From the NCBI GenBank assembly GCA_035610365.1, contig CM069435.1, forward strand, positions 63,299,389 through 63,363,388: DNA of 64,000 nucleotides. Direction: 5' to 3'. Of this stretch, positions 24,501 through 34,294 are shown in pieces (positions within the stretch are counted from its first letter, which is position 1; the number at the start of each line of letters is the position of its first letter). Source of the stretch: Aquatica leii. Taxonomy: Eukaryota; Arthropoda; Insecta; Coleoptera; Lampyridae. Under the pieces are notes generated by a model, which saw nothing but the letters and a program-made list of their open reading frames with translations, did not search any database and was not told the DNA's origin. Position numbers and translations under genes: made by a program.

Positions 24501-27500
24501 TATCTATGAAGTTTTTTATTACTGGTACTAGCGGAATTTGTGGAAGTTGTACCATCAGACTTGAAGTACCACTGCTAATAGTAGTTTCTGTTTCATTAGA
24601 CGAAAAATTTTATATCTAAGAATGTTTGAATTTATGTATGGTTTTGTTAACATTTATCAATAACATACACTATTACACTTATACTCCAACCAGTAGCAGA
24701 GTTAACACTTTTATCTTTTTTTTCTCATATATTTTCTTAATAGTATAACATTTAACACAATTTCGAAGATGTTTTATCATCCTACTGGCATTACTTCTGT
24801 ATTTTTAGAACAAAATCTACATCTTCCAATAACTGCTGCTTTATTATTTACAATATCTCGAGTTTTCTTATAAAATTTCCAGGCTATTGTATCTGTTTTT
24901 GTCATGTTTATTTTAATGCCAATTCCACGCGATTTAGTAACACTAAAAAATTTCCACAACCTGGAAGTCTGCCACTTCGTAAAACTAAAGCCCACGCCAT
25001 AGCACACAATTAAACAAAAATATTGTCATTTGTCAGTTAGCAAATGTTTTATTATCACTTTACATTGTTGCCAATATAGAAACTTTACTGAAAAAGCGAC
25101 CAAAAGGTTTCTATAATCTCAAGTTTCTTTTATATCCATTTTATCTTTATTTACAGGTTAATTTACAAATAAAATATGATATTTTACCAGTTAATTTACC
25201 GGTTAAACTCACAACATTAGTCCAAACAAAAGTAATTATCACATTTGCAGCAACGATACTTCGTAAGTCTTTTACTTTTACTTTCTGAATAACAAGGTCT
25301 GCAAGTTTTTCTAGTACTATCTGATTCTTGTAGAGATTACTCTTTTTCTAGAACGGGATTATGCTTGTTGAGTTTCTGCTGTAGAATTGTTGGGAGGTTT
25401 TTTATTTAAACCCTTTGTCTAAGGTGCTCTGCAGTTAAACTGTGAACTAACATTTTTAGATATTCCTTTGCCAAGGTGTTTTTATTATCAGCAAAAAATG
25501 TCATCTCGTTGATGGCTGCAATATTCTTTAAGGAAAAGATTACCACAGGTCATCTTCTTGTATTTTGTGCATGGCTATATGTAGCACGTAGCTGATCTAA
25601 AGTATCAGATTTTGTGGCATGATAATAAGTTATTATCTCAGGTTTATGTTGTTTTCCTGTGCTTTGGTCAATTCTATCGTCAAAATACAACGATGATAAC
25701 AGTAACTTTTTTTTTCTTTTTGGCATATACCAAATCAAGGTGGAAGTTTTACTGAATTCAAACATAGATGAATGTGCCGCTTTTTTCTTCACGTACAAAA
25801 AGATTAGAAGAAAAAATTCTCTGTAAACTTATTCGGTTTTGAAGGAATGCATATATTGCCTAACAGAACATCTTTCTGCAAATCTTTCTAGTTTTTCATC
25901 AATTCGTAACATTTTAGCTGATTGAATAGCATGCTTTGCAGCAAAGAGGTTGGACAACACGCGAATGGGAGCCAGTTTGTCGATTTGTTTTCTGTCTTCT
26001 TTCGTACTTTTACTGTCAAATCTACAACATCTGTACAAAAGTTTGAACTTTTTAAGAAACAAAATACTTCTGAACATCTCAACACCCATGCCGTCAGATG
26101 TCCATAAATGTTCTAAAGATTGCCACTTCAGAAAAGATCTGCTAGATACGGTAGACCACAGAAGGCTCTAATTGAATCAGTCAATTTTACATCTCTTTCG
26201 CCACATAATGCCGCTATATACTCTGTATATTCAGAAATGTGCGATTTACTAAAAGATCTATCATTCCGAGAAAAAACACTTTCATGAATCGAGAACAAAT
26301 TTTATACCTTTGGTTGGCCTAATTGCCCGTGATAATTTTCTGAGGTTATATACGGCATTCTATTTTTGGCATTCGTAGGTACGGATTTTCTCTATCTTGT
26401 ATTGTTTTTTCTTAGAAATGTGTCTCTTGCAGTTTCATTTCACCATAATCACTGTTGCCTAGAATTTTATTGTTATAAGTGCCTCGTCGTCTTGAAACGC
26501 AAACTTCATTAAATATTTTACATAATCTGCATCATTAGCATATGTCAGATCAAATATCCTCTTAGAATCTATTTGTGCAGACGACTTATATAGCTTATTT
26601 AGTCAGGTGTAAATGCAGCTAGAGCTTCGAAATCAGTTATTTACAGCTCTTCTTGCAGCGGTATTCTAACGTAAACTTAAAGGACACGTAGAAGAAGCAT
26701 GTACAATCGACCAAAAGCGGGTATGTGTACTTTTACGAAAGTAAGGTGTAATTCACATAAAAGATATTTTTAAATCTTATTAAATTTCTTTTGCCCAAAC
26801 TAAACGGTGAAATGAAGGCGGATACTTTAATCTCTAAACAAAAGCAACATACTTACTCCTCCTGTAACAATGTCGTACTAAAATGTTTACAGAAAAAGAA
26901 TATTGATTTTTCCACATACATTTTAAAAATGAACGGAACTTGCACATATTTTCGTGGCGAGTTGTTGAACATTAGACGAAGGCTATTTCATTCTCCCATG
27001 TGAACCTTATAATCATTTGTTAGAGACTGTTTGTGAGAACGCTGAACTAGGTTAAATCAGTTGATTCATCATTTACTAGATTTTGTTGCAATTACTTTGA
27101 CCTTGTTACAATGTCTAGGCTTTTTTTTATAATTTCGGATTGTATTTAAGCCATTAATGGATCAAATGTGTTTTACATTGTTTATGAATATCAAAATTCT
27201 TCTAGATAAAATTTAATCACGTTTTTGCTATTTCAGCGATTTATCTAAGCAACGTCTTCAAATTTCAAGACCTTTATTAAACAGGAGTCCATTTCAATTG
27301 TTTATGACTATTCCATGTCAAATAATCGGATATATAGCAGTGCATACGTTTGGAATTAGATTAATTTATCCAGGTTCCTTATCTCTTTTACAGTTAATTT
27401 TGGGTAAATAAAATTTTGTAGTTATCGCTGAAAATCGATGAAATTCTTGTAGAAACAAGTTTACTCCAGGGAAGATCAAAATTGATTGAAGCTAATAAAG

Positions 27501-29516
27501 GTGTACGTTATAAACTAAGCACTAAAGAAAGAAATGATATCGACTGCATGTTTATTAATCGAAGAGATGCTACACCTAATGGTAATACTTTAGTGGTATG
27601 TTGTGAGGGAAATGCAGGATTTTATGAAATCGGGATTATGGGTACGGTTATTGAAGGTGGATATTCCGTTCTTGGTTGGAATCATCCTGGGTTTGGTGGA
27701 AGTACAGTAAGTATACTTCTTATGTATTTCGTTATCTGGTGGTATTTTTTGGACATCGATTTTAATTATTTACAGTAGTTTTTTTAATTTATTTATATTT
27801 TAACACATAACAGAAATTAAAGGACTTTATTCTGTAAAAGATCATTAGAGTGACTTTCTTTAAGCTTGATTTAATTAATTGCCAAGGCACGTGCATCTTT
27901 ATTTGGGTTTAATACAGTAATTATCAAAATCAATTGGCCGTCGATAGTTGCTTTTCCTCGCAATCTACTAACTTCATCGAAACTTTGATTGAAGACTTTT
28001 TTTTGATATTTTTGATTTTACTAGTATTAAAATTGTCCTAGTATCCTAATAGGAGGCACAAGGAGAAAGGACAATGAAAAACCTACTATTTGGAAAGCAA
28101 ACAATAAGCATAGCCGACTAAAACAAGCGTTGATAGCGACTTGAGAAAAGAACAATACTGTTTAACTACAATAGACAATGATCATATAGATTACGAGAAA
28201 ATAAAACGAACTATAAGGAATTATTTGACAAACTAAATACAAATTTTGTGGAACATGGGTTCCAAGGTCTGAATGAGTTGAATACAATACAAAAAAGATA
28301 TTTGAAATAGGTACTGGAGTTAGACATAGAGTGGACGTCAAAAATCAGTTAATTATCGACCAAAAAAGACGAGAGACCAAAACCTGTAAAAATGAAATAG
28401 ATTGATTAAAACTCAATAAAAATAAAAACATTTAAAAAATACAATAACCAGCTTTGAGTGAGGAGTAAATCCCAAACACGAGAAAGTAGTAGATCTGTTG
28501 TTTCAGTCGGAATCTACTATAAAGATAACGTCTTCCAGGATTAGACTGTACCAGATTATTGTAATTTTAAACATTTTAGGGAACACCGTATCCGGATCAA
28601 GAACAAAACGCTATAGACATTGTAATGCAGTTTGCCATAAACAAACTTGATTTTAAAATTGAAAATATTATTTTATTTGGGTGGAGCATTGGTGGCTACT
28701 CGGCGAGTTGGGCTGCTATGAATTATCCAGATGTAAAAGGTGTAGTAAGTGTTGACATTTTCCGTATTTTCACTATTCACGGCCTTTTTCTTAACTCAGG
28801 TTTTAGATGCAACGTTTGATGATATTTTACCATTGGCAATTAATCAAATGCCGTTATGGTTAGAATCGGTCGTAAAGCTTGCAATTCGGGAACATGTAAA
28901 CCTGCATAATTACGAACAGTTGTCCAAATATTCTGGACCCATACTCCTTATAAGACGTACAGATGATGAAGTTATAAGTTTAAAGTAATACCACTAGAGA
29001 ATCGTTTTAATAATTATCATTATTGTCTTTTAGGGAAGCTGACTTATCGTCTAATAGGGGAAACCATTTATTGATAAAACTAATGCGTTTTCGCTATCCA
29101 TACATTTTCGAAGAACCTCAAGTTACTTTAGTAAAAGACTTTCTGGCAACAACGCAAGGGGCCCAAGGTAATATAACGCTGCTTCGTCCTATGAATTTAT
29201 AGTATGTTGTAGATCAAATTATGCAAAAGATTGGGGTAAATTCAGATTTATGTAGATCGTTTCTTGAATCCTACATTTCGGAGAATTCGAAATCATATCC
29301 CATGAAAATTGGACCTGACATGAATATTCAACAAAAAAATCAAATGGCATTGTTTTTAGTATGTATTTCTGTTCTAACGCATTTTTTATACAATTTGTTA
29401 TTTAGGTGCGCAAACATATGAAGGATTATAAATCTTCGCATTGTACTCCGCTGCCGGTAGAAATGTTTCAAGTTCCATGGGATATTAATGTAGAGAACGG
29501 TTTTGTATTTACTTAG
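15520..29516 (+). CDS. ABHD16A: ABHD16A-like phosphatidylserine lipase, ten exons
   Basis: Exons are 15520-15597, 15649-15702, 15753-16063, 27237-27403, 27453-27706, 28580-28744, 28800-28984, 29034-29167, 29213-29358 and 29406-29516. All introns are GT-AG and all phases agree, giving 534 residues against 558 in human ABHD16A. Conserved blocks include the N-terminal PRLIKIYG, two hydrophobic segments at about residues 50-95, IPCQIIGYIAVHTFG, ICCEGNAGFYE-type and SVLGWNHPGFGGST blocks, then GWSIGG with the nucleophile Ser324. LLIRRTDDE follows, with Asp399 exactly 75 residues after the serine as in the mammalian enzyme. The C-terminus HCTPLP and VPWD is typical. The family hydrolyses phosphatidylserine to lyso-phosphatidylserine at the ER membrane. 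Intron 3 is about 11.2 kb and full of transposons; the other introns are mostly about 50 bp. No sign of decay, so probably active. Confidence 0.93.
16520..17830 (-). mobile_element. RTE-like LINE relic (reverse transcriptase part)
   Basis: The minus strand reads, from about 17640 downward, YFACIDLEKSWNSVPTTTL, then NMWSEPFKIRDCLRQEGRLS. Further on come MTPTKDDLQ, NTTVINNRRKTSISSKVK and SILNFLEKRH with a final TWDEAINKYCRKEK. This order matches the RT and C-terminal parts of the endonuclease-reverse transcriptases of RTE-like or related LINEs in insects. Stops and frame changes are many. The 5' part and endonuclease are absent. Confidence 0.65.
17875..17948. repeat. Left part of a repeated unit split by the mariner
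   Basis: This stretch (TGTTACAAAGT, then AACTTTGT and AGCAGTGATAT) matches 20985-21058. Its continuation lies on the other side of the mariner, from 20611 on. It therefore represents the broken first copy of a directly repeated unit of about 250-300 bp. Confidence 0.6.
17949..20608 (+). mobile_element. Mariner element with very long inverted arms, decayed
   Basis: The ends are CAGGGTGGTTCACCGTGAAT and its imperfect reverse complement, ending CCATCCTG, flanked by TA on both sides. The outer arms continue to pair inward (about 17949-18306 plus 18820-19040 with 20030-20608), so the inverted repeats reach roughly 575 bp. Between them the plus strand encodes transposase pieces: a helix-turn-helix region (RLKERFEQTGCVRLNRRHRL, from about 19252), FVTDEATF for the first catalytic Asp, HRWFINVYGEIVGTKVVG, and WPPRSPYLTKLDYFL near 19860. 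A short internal segment before the last block is missing, with it the second catalytic Asp motif, and stops occur. A separate repeat is inserted in the left arm. Confidence 0.75.
18305..18705. repeat. MITE inserted in the left arm of the mariner
   Basis: The ends TTTCTCTATTTCG and CGAAATAGAGAAA are inverted repeats. The first 318 bases (18307-18624) match 56811-57127 at about 90 percent by eye. The same TTCTCTATTTCG motif also appears near 20812 (reversed) and 20935. The insertion breaks the pairing of the mariner arms, so it is younger than the mariner. Confidence 0.6.
20611..21230. repeat. Remainder of the split repeat unit and its intact second copy
   Basis: From 20611 to about 20830 the first unit continues (GGTTGGTAGTAAATACTACC). 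From about 20985 to 21230 a second copy runs uninterrupted through the site where the mariner entered copy one. Both share CTGTCAGAT, CAACGTATTGACTT-like and GCTGATCACT landmarks. The reversed and forward TTCTCTATTTCG motifs at 20812 and 20935 border the segment between them. Confidence 0.6.
21231..21962. mobile_element. hAT-type MITE with GTACCTAGGTAC palindrome arrays
   Basis: The element begins CAGTGTTGGGATG and ends CATGAGTACCTGTCACAACACTG-like, giving CAGTGTTG inverted ends. It is flanked by a perfect 8-bp target duplication, CATTTACC (21223-21230 and 21963-21970). This is diagnostic of the hAT superfamily. Both subterminal regions (about 170 bp on the left, 150 bp on the right) are packed with GTACCT and its palindrome GTACCTAGGTAC, while the middle 400 bp is plain AT-rich DNA. 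No transposase is encoded, so it must have moved with help from an autonomous relative. Confidence 0.88.
21971..23060. other. T-rich intronic stretch, nothing recognised
   Basis: The plus strand is strongly T-rich and yields only hydrophobic short frames that look like composition effects. No family resemblance was seen. Confidence 0.4.
23276..23323. repeat. Perfect 21-bp inverted repeat hairpin
   Basis: The arms are GACATATCGTGCACTTTGAC plus G, and the exact reverse complement, around a 6-base loop TACGTT. There is no mismatch in 21 base pairs, which stands out in the otherwise decayed neighbourhood. Confidence 0.85.
23380..23600 (+). repeat. Possible Penelope-like remnant with hammerhead-like sequence
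   Basis: Near 23393 the sequence CCTGATGAAGTGTTCATCC continues into TGAACACGCAACG, giving a CUGAUGA core, a stem GTGTTC/GAACAC, and GCAAC where GAAAC would be expected. Near 23571 the motif GCGAAACGTCAG occurs. Penelope-like elements are known to carry hammerhead ribozymes with these signatures. The core differs from consensus, and no reverse transcriptase was seen next to it. Confidence 0.25.
23640..23755. repeat. Fold-back MITE copy 2
   Basis: The segment CTAAGTCTGGGTGTTTAACT, then ACGACGCGGTC and later ACAACCGCGAAAACTTAAGA, is a half copy of the hairpin element at 32062-32170 plus its flank in reverse orientation. Confidence 0.6.
24000..25010 (-). pseudogene. hAT transposase relic with BED finger
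   Basis: On the minus strand a BED-type zinc finger opens the reading (TIAWKFYKKTRDIVNNKAAV, then CRFCSKN with HLRNC and further residues, about 24910-24750). The hAT catalytic region follows: AETLCLLSDRWTDIKGTSLI and VTTSEPIFLKRINP (about 24290-24170). Then comes GPENVHGVATDNAANTKANG, with the family's conserved Asp and Asn, at about 24115-24050. Stops and frame changes split it and the C-terminal dimerisation region is missing. It lies antisense in ABHD16A intron 3. No inverted ends were identified. Confidence 0.7.
25190..26740 (-). pseudogene. PiggyBac transposase relic
   Basis: The minus strand shows piggyBac-family blocks in order: an N-terminal segment (about 26250-26130), then RFDSKSTKEDRKQIDKLAPI (about 26030-25970). 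These are followed by FEFSKTSTLIWYMPKRKKK with YFDDRID and KPEIITYYHATKSD (about 25760-25590). The C-terminal Cys-rich finger (CRPCYSESKSKRLTKYRCCK) is at about 25310-25240. Several frame changes and a missing central catalytic stretch make it non-functional. It sits next to the hAT relic, also antisense to ABHD16A. Confidence 0.75.
27707..28579 (+). other. Fifth intron of ABHD16A
   Basis: It runs from donor GTAAGT to acceptor TTTTAG and is 873 bp, the second longest intron. The A-rich part from about 28010 to 28500 could be a decayed insertion, but I could not identify a family. Confidence 0.7.
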
Positions 29517-30566
29517 TCTATTTAATTTATTTTTATATTATTAGTTATAAATGATTGTGGACCTTTCCTGTACCCGATTCCTATCCTGAGATAATGATTA
29601 TAGCGTAATTTCTTAAGATCAGATTTTAATGCGAAAATATGGGTGATCTATTTTCTGTCTATCTTCAAAATATATATGTCTTATCTTATTTTGGTTTTTT
29701 TCTAATTGCGTAGTTTAGTTTTAAAAACTTGTTATTGTTTCCTTAGCCAACTTCGAGCAAACTTGCTGTGATCCTCCAAATTTGTCATGACAATATTGCT
29801 GTAAGTTTTATAGTTGTCTTGATACAAGCTTACATTGCTGTTTGGGATATTCCTTAACTGAATGCAATCACAAAACACATAATTTAGATTTATTAAGCGA
29901 TTGGTCTCTAATTCAATATATCGATAAACATAGGAAAGTAAGGACATTTAGTTAACCGGCGGCCATCATTGTAGGTACTGTGGTCCTGGTTACGGAACCA
30001 ACTCAACAGTTGAAGGTTTAAAACAAACAGAAGCAAGGATAGTTACACATAAACACAATTATACATCAAACAAATGTTATGAAATGTAAGGTCCATAGCA
30101 TGGAAGTAACCTACCGCGTATCAAATACCTGAAACATTCAATTTTTCATATGGAATCAGAGTTAACCTACGACCGCACATCGTTTGCCCTATCACTTTAA
30201 ATAAAAATGTATTTCAGGTGAATATTAAAAACTAGTATACCCCAATTTTAAGTAATGTGTACAGAACCATATGAGCATGCAGAAATGGAATAAATTTTTG
30301 TGCGATTATTTAGAATATGTCAATTAATTTACGATTTGTGAAGAAAATAATTCCACACGAACTGATTTTAAAATGCATCATACATGTACAAACAAGTCTT
30401 TCTGCGTCGTACAGATAGCAATACTTTCATAATTTTTCCCATCTTTAAATGAATTTGAATTTCAACTAGATTAATTCCTACCTATAGACTTAAACCGAAG
30501 TAACCTTTATTGCATCGCACACATACATATCTAATATTTCATGTCTTGAATACTTACGTATCTTGG
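29517..30566. other. 3' side of ABHD16A and intergenic DNA
   Basis: The ABHD16A 3' UTR must lie at the start of this stretch; no canonical AATAAA is obvious close to the stop. No other gene is visible. Confidence 0.4.
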
Positions 30567-30857
30567 CAGGCGCGGCTCCAGCAGTTTATTTCGGTGGGGC
30601 TCCATCAGCTTAAAGCGGGGGGGGGGGGGCTCATCACATTTTTAAGTAATAATGGATTGAATATGGCGTTAATTCAAAATTGAATAACACTTCGTTATGC
30701 ACCAAGCTTTTACTTGCAAGCGATAAAGCATCATAAATTATACAATTATAAAAAAAGCGAATGTATTACATACAAAGTGAAGAAAATTTCAGCATTATTT
30801 TCAATGTCGGGGGGGGGGGGCATAGCGCCTTCGGCCCCCCCTCTGAAGCCGCGCCTG
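30567..30857. mobile_element. hAT MITE with two long G-runs
   Basis: The element starts CAGGCGCGGCTCCAG and ends with the reverse complement of CAGGCGCGGCTTCAG. It is flanked by a perfect 8-bp duplication, TATCTTGG (30559-30566 and 30858-30865). At 291 bp with no coding capacity it is a non-autonomous hAT element. Runs of about 13 G lie close to each end, an unusual feature that may be prone to length change. Confidence 0.88.
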
Positions 30858-30865
30858 TATCTTGG

Positions 30866-32000
30866 CTTATTCATCATAACTACGCTGCAATTCTATACGT
30901 TATTTTATGACGGTTTGTTTCTTTGTCAAGAGTTACAAAGAAACATCACACTTAATTATGGTTTTGTTGCATTTTTACTAATACTTTTGATAATACGACA
31001 ATAAACTGATTTTAAATAAAGTCTAAGCAATCTCAATAAACATTCAATGTCCATAACATACTTGTCTTATATGCTGTTCATATACCAACGTGCAAAGGAA
31101 ATGTGTATTTACCTTATTTAAAGACATATAAATGTATCCTGCTGATATGCATATGAATTACATTTAGCAACTATATCATGAATTTGTCACTGAGATGTCC
31201 ATATGCATCACACGTAAAAACATCGTATAATTTTTGAGTTCGACTTTCCAAAGCAAATATGTTTTTTAAACGATTCAGGGTGAGAGCATGGAAACCATGG
31301 AACCAACTAAGGGTCCTTATAGTCTATAATCGGTAGGTATTGGGAATTTTGGCGTCGAGCTTTTCTAGATACTCCGGGCAGGAGTTGAAGAATGCTTTGT
31401 ATTGAACAATGTCATTTTTATAACCGATTCTCGTGACATTGTAGTTCGCTTTTGCAATCGAATTTCTGACACTCATTGACTATGCTTTCTAAGCAACATA
31501 AATTCGTCCATTTGATAGTATAAATATATATAAAAATGTTTGCACCTCTAGATACAGTGGCTGACTTTGTCTCTTGGCTTAAAAAGTGTTGTTACGGTGA
31601 AGATAAACAAGTGATTAGCACGTGCGAAGTTTTAAATAAATAAAGTGTACATCGAATGAAAGTGAACGTGACTTTTAAAGTAAACAACTGTGGACCTATT
31701 AGTGATAGCGTATTATTGTTTTATATAAATTACCGTAAGTTTTTATTCGTAGATTCGATTTAATTAGTTCGGTTAGTTTAAACGTGTACATATTTTAAGT
31801 ATAAATAAAATAAATTAGTTTTAATAAAATTCGTTACAATAATATGAATTTTGGTCTTATTGTGCTATTACCCATTTTAGTTAACTCAGTGTCACAGTAT
31901 TTGGTTGTCTTAGTCTTATCAGCAGCCACTTTACTGTGGACCTAGTAATTATAGTAGTTCTTTTAGTTCTGGTTATGTTTACATAACACACAGGTGACGG
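30866..32000. other. Intergenic, nothing firmly recognised
   Basis: A TATA-like run (TATAAATATATATAAAA near 31519) is followed by a short frame MFAPLDTVADFVSWLKKCCY near 31536 that I cannot place. It could be a small exon or chance. No other structure is supported. Confidence 0.3.
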
Positions 32001-32061
32001 AAAGATGACAACTTATCTGTCATCTAAAATCTTAAACTTTCGCGGTTGTTATGTTTAAAAC

Positions 32062-32170
32062 TATAAGCGACCTTCGGCTTAGACCGCGTCGTAGTAAAAC
32101 ACCCAGACTATGACCAAGCCTAAGTCTGGGTGTTTTACTACGACGCGGTCTAAGCCGAAAGTCGCTTATA
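32062..32170. repeat. Fold-back MITE copy 3, near-perfect hairpin
   Basis: Arms of about 47 bp (TATAAGCGAC to ACACCCAGACT, and the reverse complement) surround a loop of about 13 bases with only one extra base between them. A smaller palindrome, GATGACAACTTATCTGTCATC, lies just upstream at about 32004. Partial relatives lie at 4865-5035 and 23640-23755, so this is a dispersed family with a strong snap-back structure. Confidence 0.75.
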
Positions 32171-32175
32171 ATTTT

Positions 32176-33581
32176 AATTATCTGTCATCGCTTAAAAGAC
32201 TTGTTGGACATTTTGGATGGAGTGTGAAAATCAAACTGGTTTGTCATTCGCTTTGTAGTAACAGATTTTTATATACCGATTAAATAAGATCATTGCGGTT
32301 ATGATTTTAGTTAAATAAATGCTTAACGAATTTTTTTATGATCACAGGGCATACGTTACCGGACATGCAGATGTTTCATGGACGAGCACTAAAATTACAT
32401 GGATGACTATAGGATGTCCTTTTGTCACAAAAGTTGACATCTGCTGGATATAATATCAAAAATAGGACGCAATTTTTTCTGAAATACATCTTGTGCGTGT
32501 GTATATTAGTTGCAGTTGTTATGAGCTAAGCCGGGATATTACAAATTGACGGCCCAAGCAGAGTACTTTGAAATTATGACTCAAAAGTGAGTATTAATTA
32601 ATTATTAACGGTTTTAGATGTTTTGGTTGGCGCTCGAGAATTCCTGACCGAAGAATCGAAGATATCTGATCCTGTTGAATCACCAGAAGATATCTCAAAA
32701 AGCAATGCGCAACTAAGTTGAATTTGCAACTTGCGAAAAGGAGCAAACCCTAATATTAGATTAATTAGAAACAACAAACCGGGGAACGTTCAGGAAGTAT
32801 GCTCACATGTCCCAGACGGCGCACCACCGGTAACATTTATTTTTTCAGCTATTGCAAAAACATACGAATGTGTGCGTAAATGGGCAATAAAGTTTGACTA
32901 AAATCACTCATACTTATCAACTTGGTACACTACCACTTCCATAAACAGAGCTGTGGCTGAAATCTTTGTGAAAGAAAACAGTACAGACGTGGAAAGAAGA
33001 TGCAAACAGATTTAATTAACACGCAAAAGCACAATTTGACAACTGCCTCTCTCACGGCCAGAAATGCAACGTTAACAATACAAAAATATTCAAATTAGAT
33101 AACTTAATTACAACCATTAAGATTATCTTTCAAACCAAATATTAAAAATGTCTATCGGAAGTAATAAATTATAAGGTAGGCCTCAAAAGTAATATAATAA
33201 AGTTCAACCCTACTGACTCAAGTGCAAATGCACTAAGTACGTGTTTAATAGAATGAAACTTTTAAACGATCTTAACACTAACAAACTATGCTAAAATATA
33301 TTAAATTACTTTATCTCAAAAAGAAATATCTCATAACAATTAGAATTTTACTAAGACAAAGAAATGCTTAAATCAACGAACATGAAGAAAAATCTCGAAT
33401 TAATTGAATACAAAATTTTCTTACCAATTTGAATTGACAAAGATGAACTTAAAAACGTAGAATAACTTAACTTAACGTGAAATTACTCAAACGATCTCAA
33501 AGTACACGAAATGCGGGGCATCTAAATAGAAAAATCTGTTCACTAATTTTCTTGCTTTCGTTTGCTCTACCGTATTTGTTT
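32176..33581. other. Intergenic DNA upstream of the LTR element
   Basis: A-rich sequence with no recognisable gene. Some short frames occur around 32600-33000 but show no family resemblance. Confidence 0.35.
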
Positions 33582-33585
33582 CTCT

Positions 33586-34131
33586 TGTTACCCTGTACAC
33601 ACTATTCAATGTTGTATTGTAATTGTGATACTGCATTATCAGTATTAAACGTCCTTGTCGAAGCGCGAAATACTTAAAATTACCTGTTTACCTCTTGCAA
33701 TTCGACAAGACAGTCGTGCGGTATTAATACTGATAATGTAAGTAAATTGTTAATTATATTTGTGGTCATAACACTTAAATAAAAATATGCATTTATATAA
33801 AATTAAGGTATTTATTAAGTGAATTTATATTAGCATTGATTGGAAGCAGTTGCATCGGTTAAGGCACTTTGTAAAATACAACCTTATATATATTTAAGCA
33901 TGCAACTGCATTCAAATCAATTAATTTAATTTAGACCAAATTGTAATATTTGTTTTTATTAAGATTAGCAAGAGGGTCCTGTTGGGGCTATAATTCTAAT
34001 TACACGACGATCAAACGTACACCTCCCCAATTACCAACAATAAAGGATTTAGTACCGCATACTTGTTTTATTCGATCCGTGGCGTGGCCGTCCAGGTGTC
34101 GACAATCCGACACGGGAGCACCACCACTACA
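33586..34131 (+). repeat. 5' LTR
   Basis: It is 546 bp, starts TGTTACCC and ends CACTACA. It matches the 3' LTR base for base as far as I can check by eye. Confidence 0.92.
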
Positions 34132-34294
34132 AATGGTAGCAGAGCGTTACGTATTTCTTAATTATATAAATTTATTTAAGTTATTTATACATTTGTTTGT
34201 TTGCTTAACAATTGTAATTTATTTAGTATAAGAGTTGTTTTGTGTGCGCTAATCGTTAGATATACATAAGGTTGTTGTAGATAACAGAATTTAC

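Larger units (their letters stand above)
16064..27236 (+). other. Giant third intron of ABHD16A, filled with transposons
   Basis: The donor GTATGT follows the codons for WKDLDG, and the acceptor TTTCAG precedes DLSKQRLQ. Both sides match adjacent parts of ABHD16A. Between them lie an RTE-like LINE relic, a mariner, a hAT MITE, hairpin repeats, a hAT transposase relic and a piggyBac relic. Three of the four protein-coding relics are antisense to the host gene. Confidence 0.85.

Noticed and set aside
30714-31004. Open frame of 96 codons spanning a G-run
   Set aside because: It crosses the end of the hAT MITE and its target duplication, so it is not a gene.
31519-31650. TATA-like run followed by a short frame (MFAPLDTVADF) as a small gene
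   Set aside because: Only about 35 codons, no family match and no downstream exon found; kept only as a remark in the gap entry.
33950-34231. Open frame repeated in both LTRs
   Set aside because: It lies in LTR sequence and appears twice only because the LTRs are duplicated.
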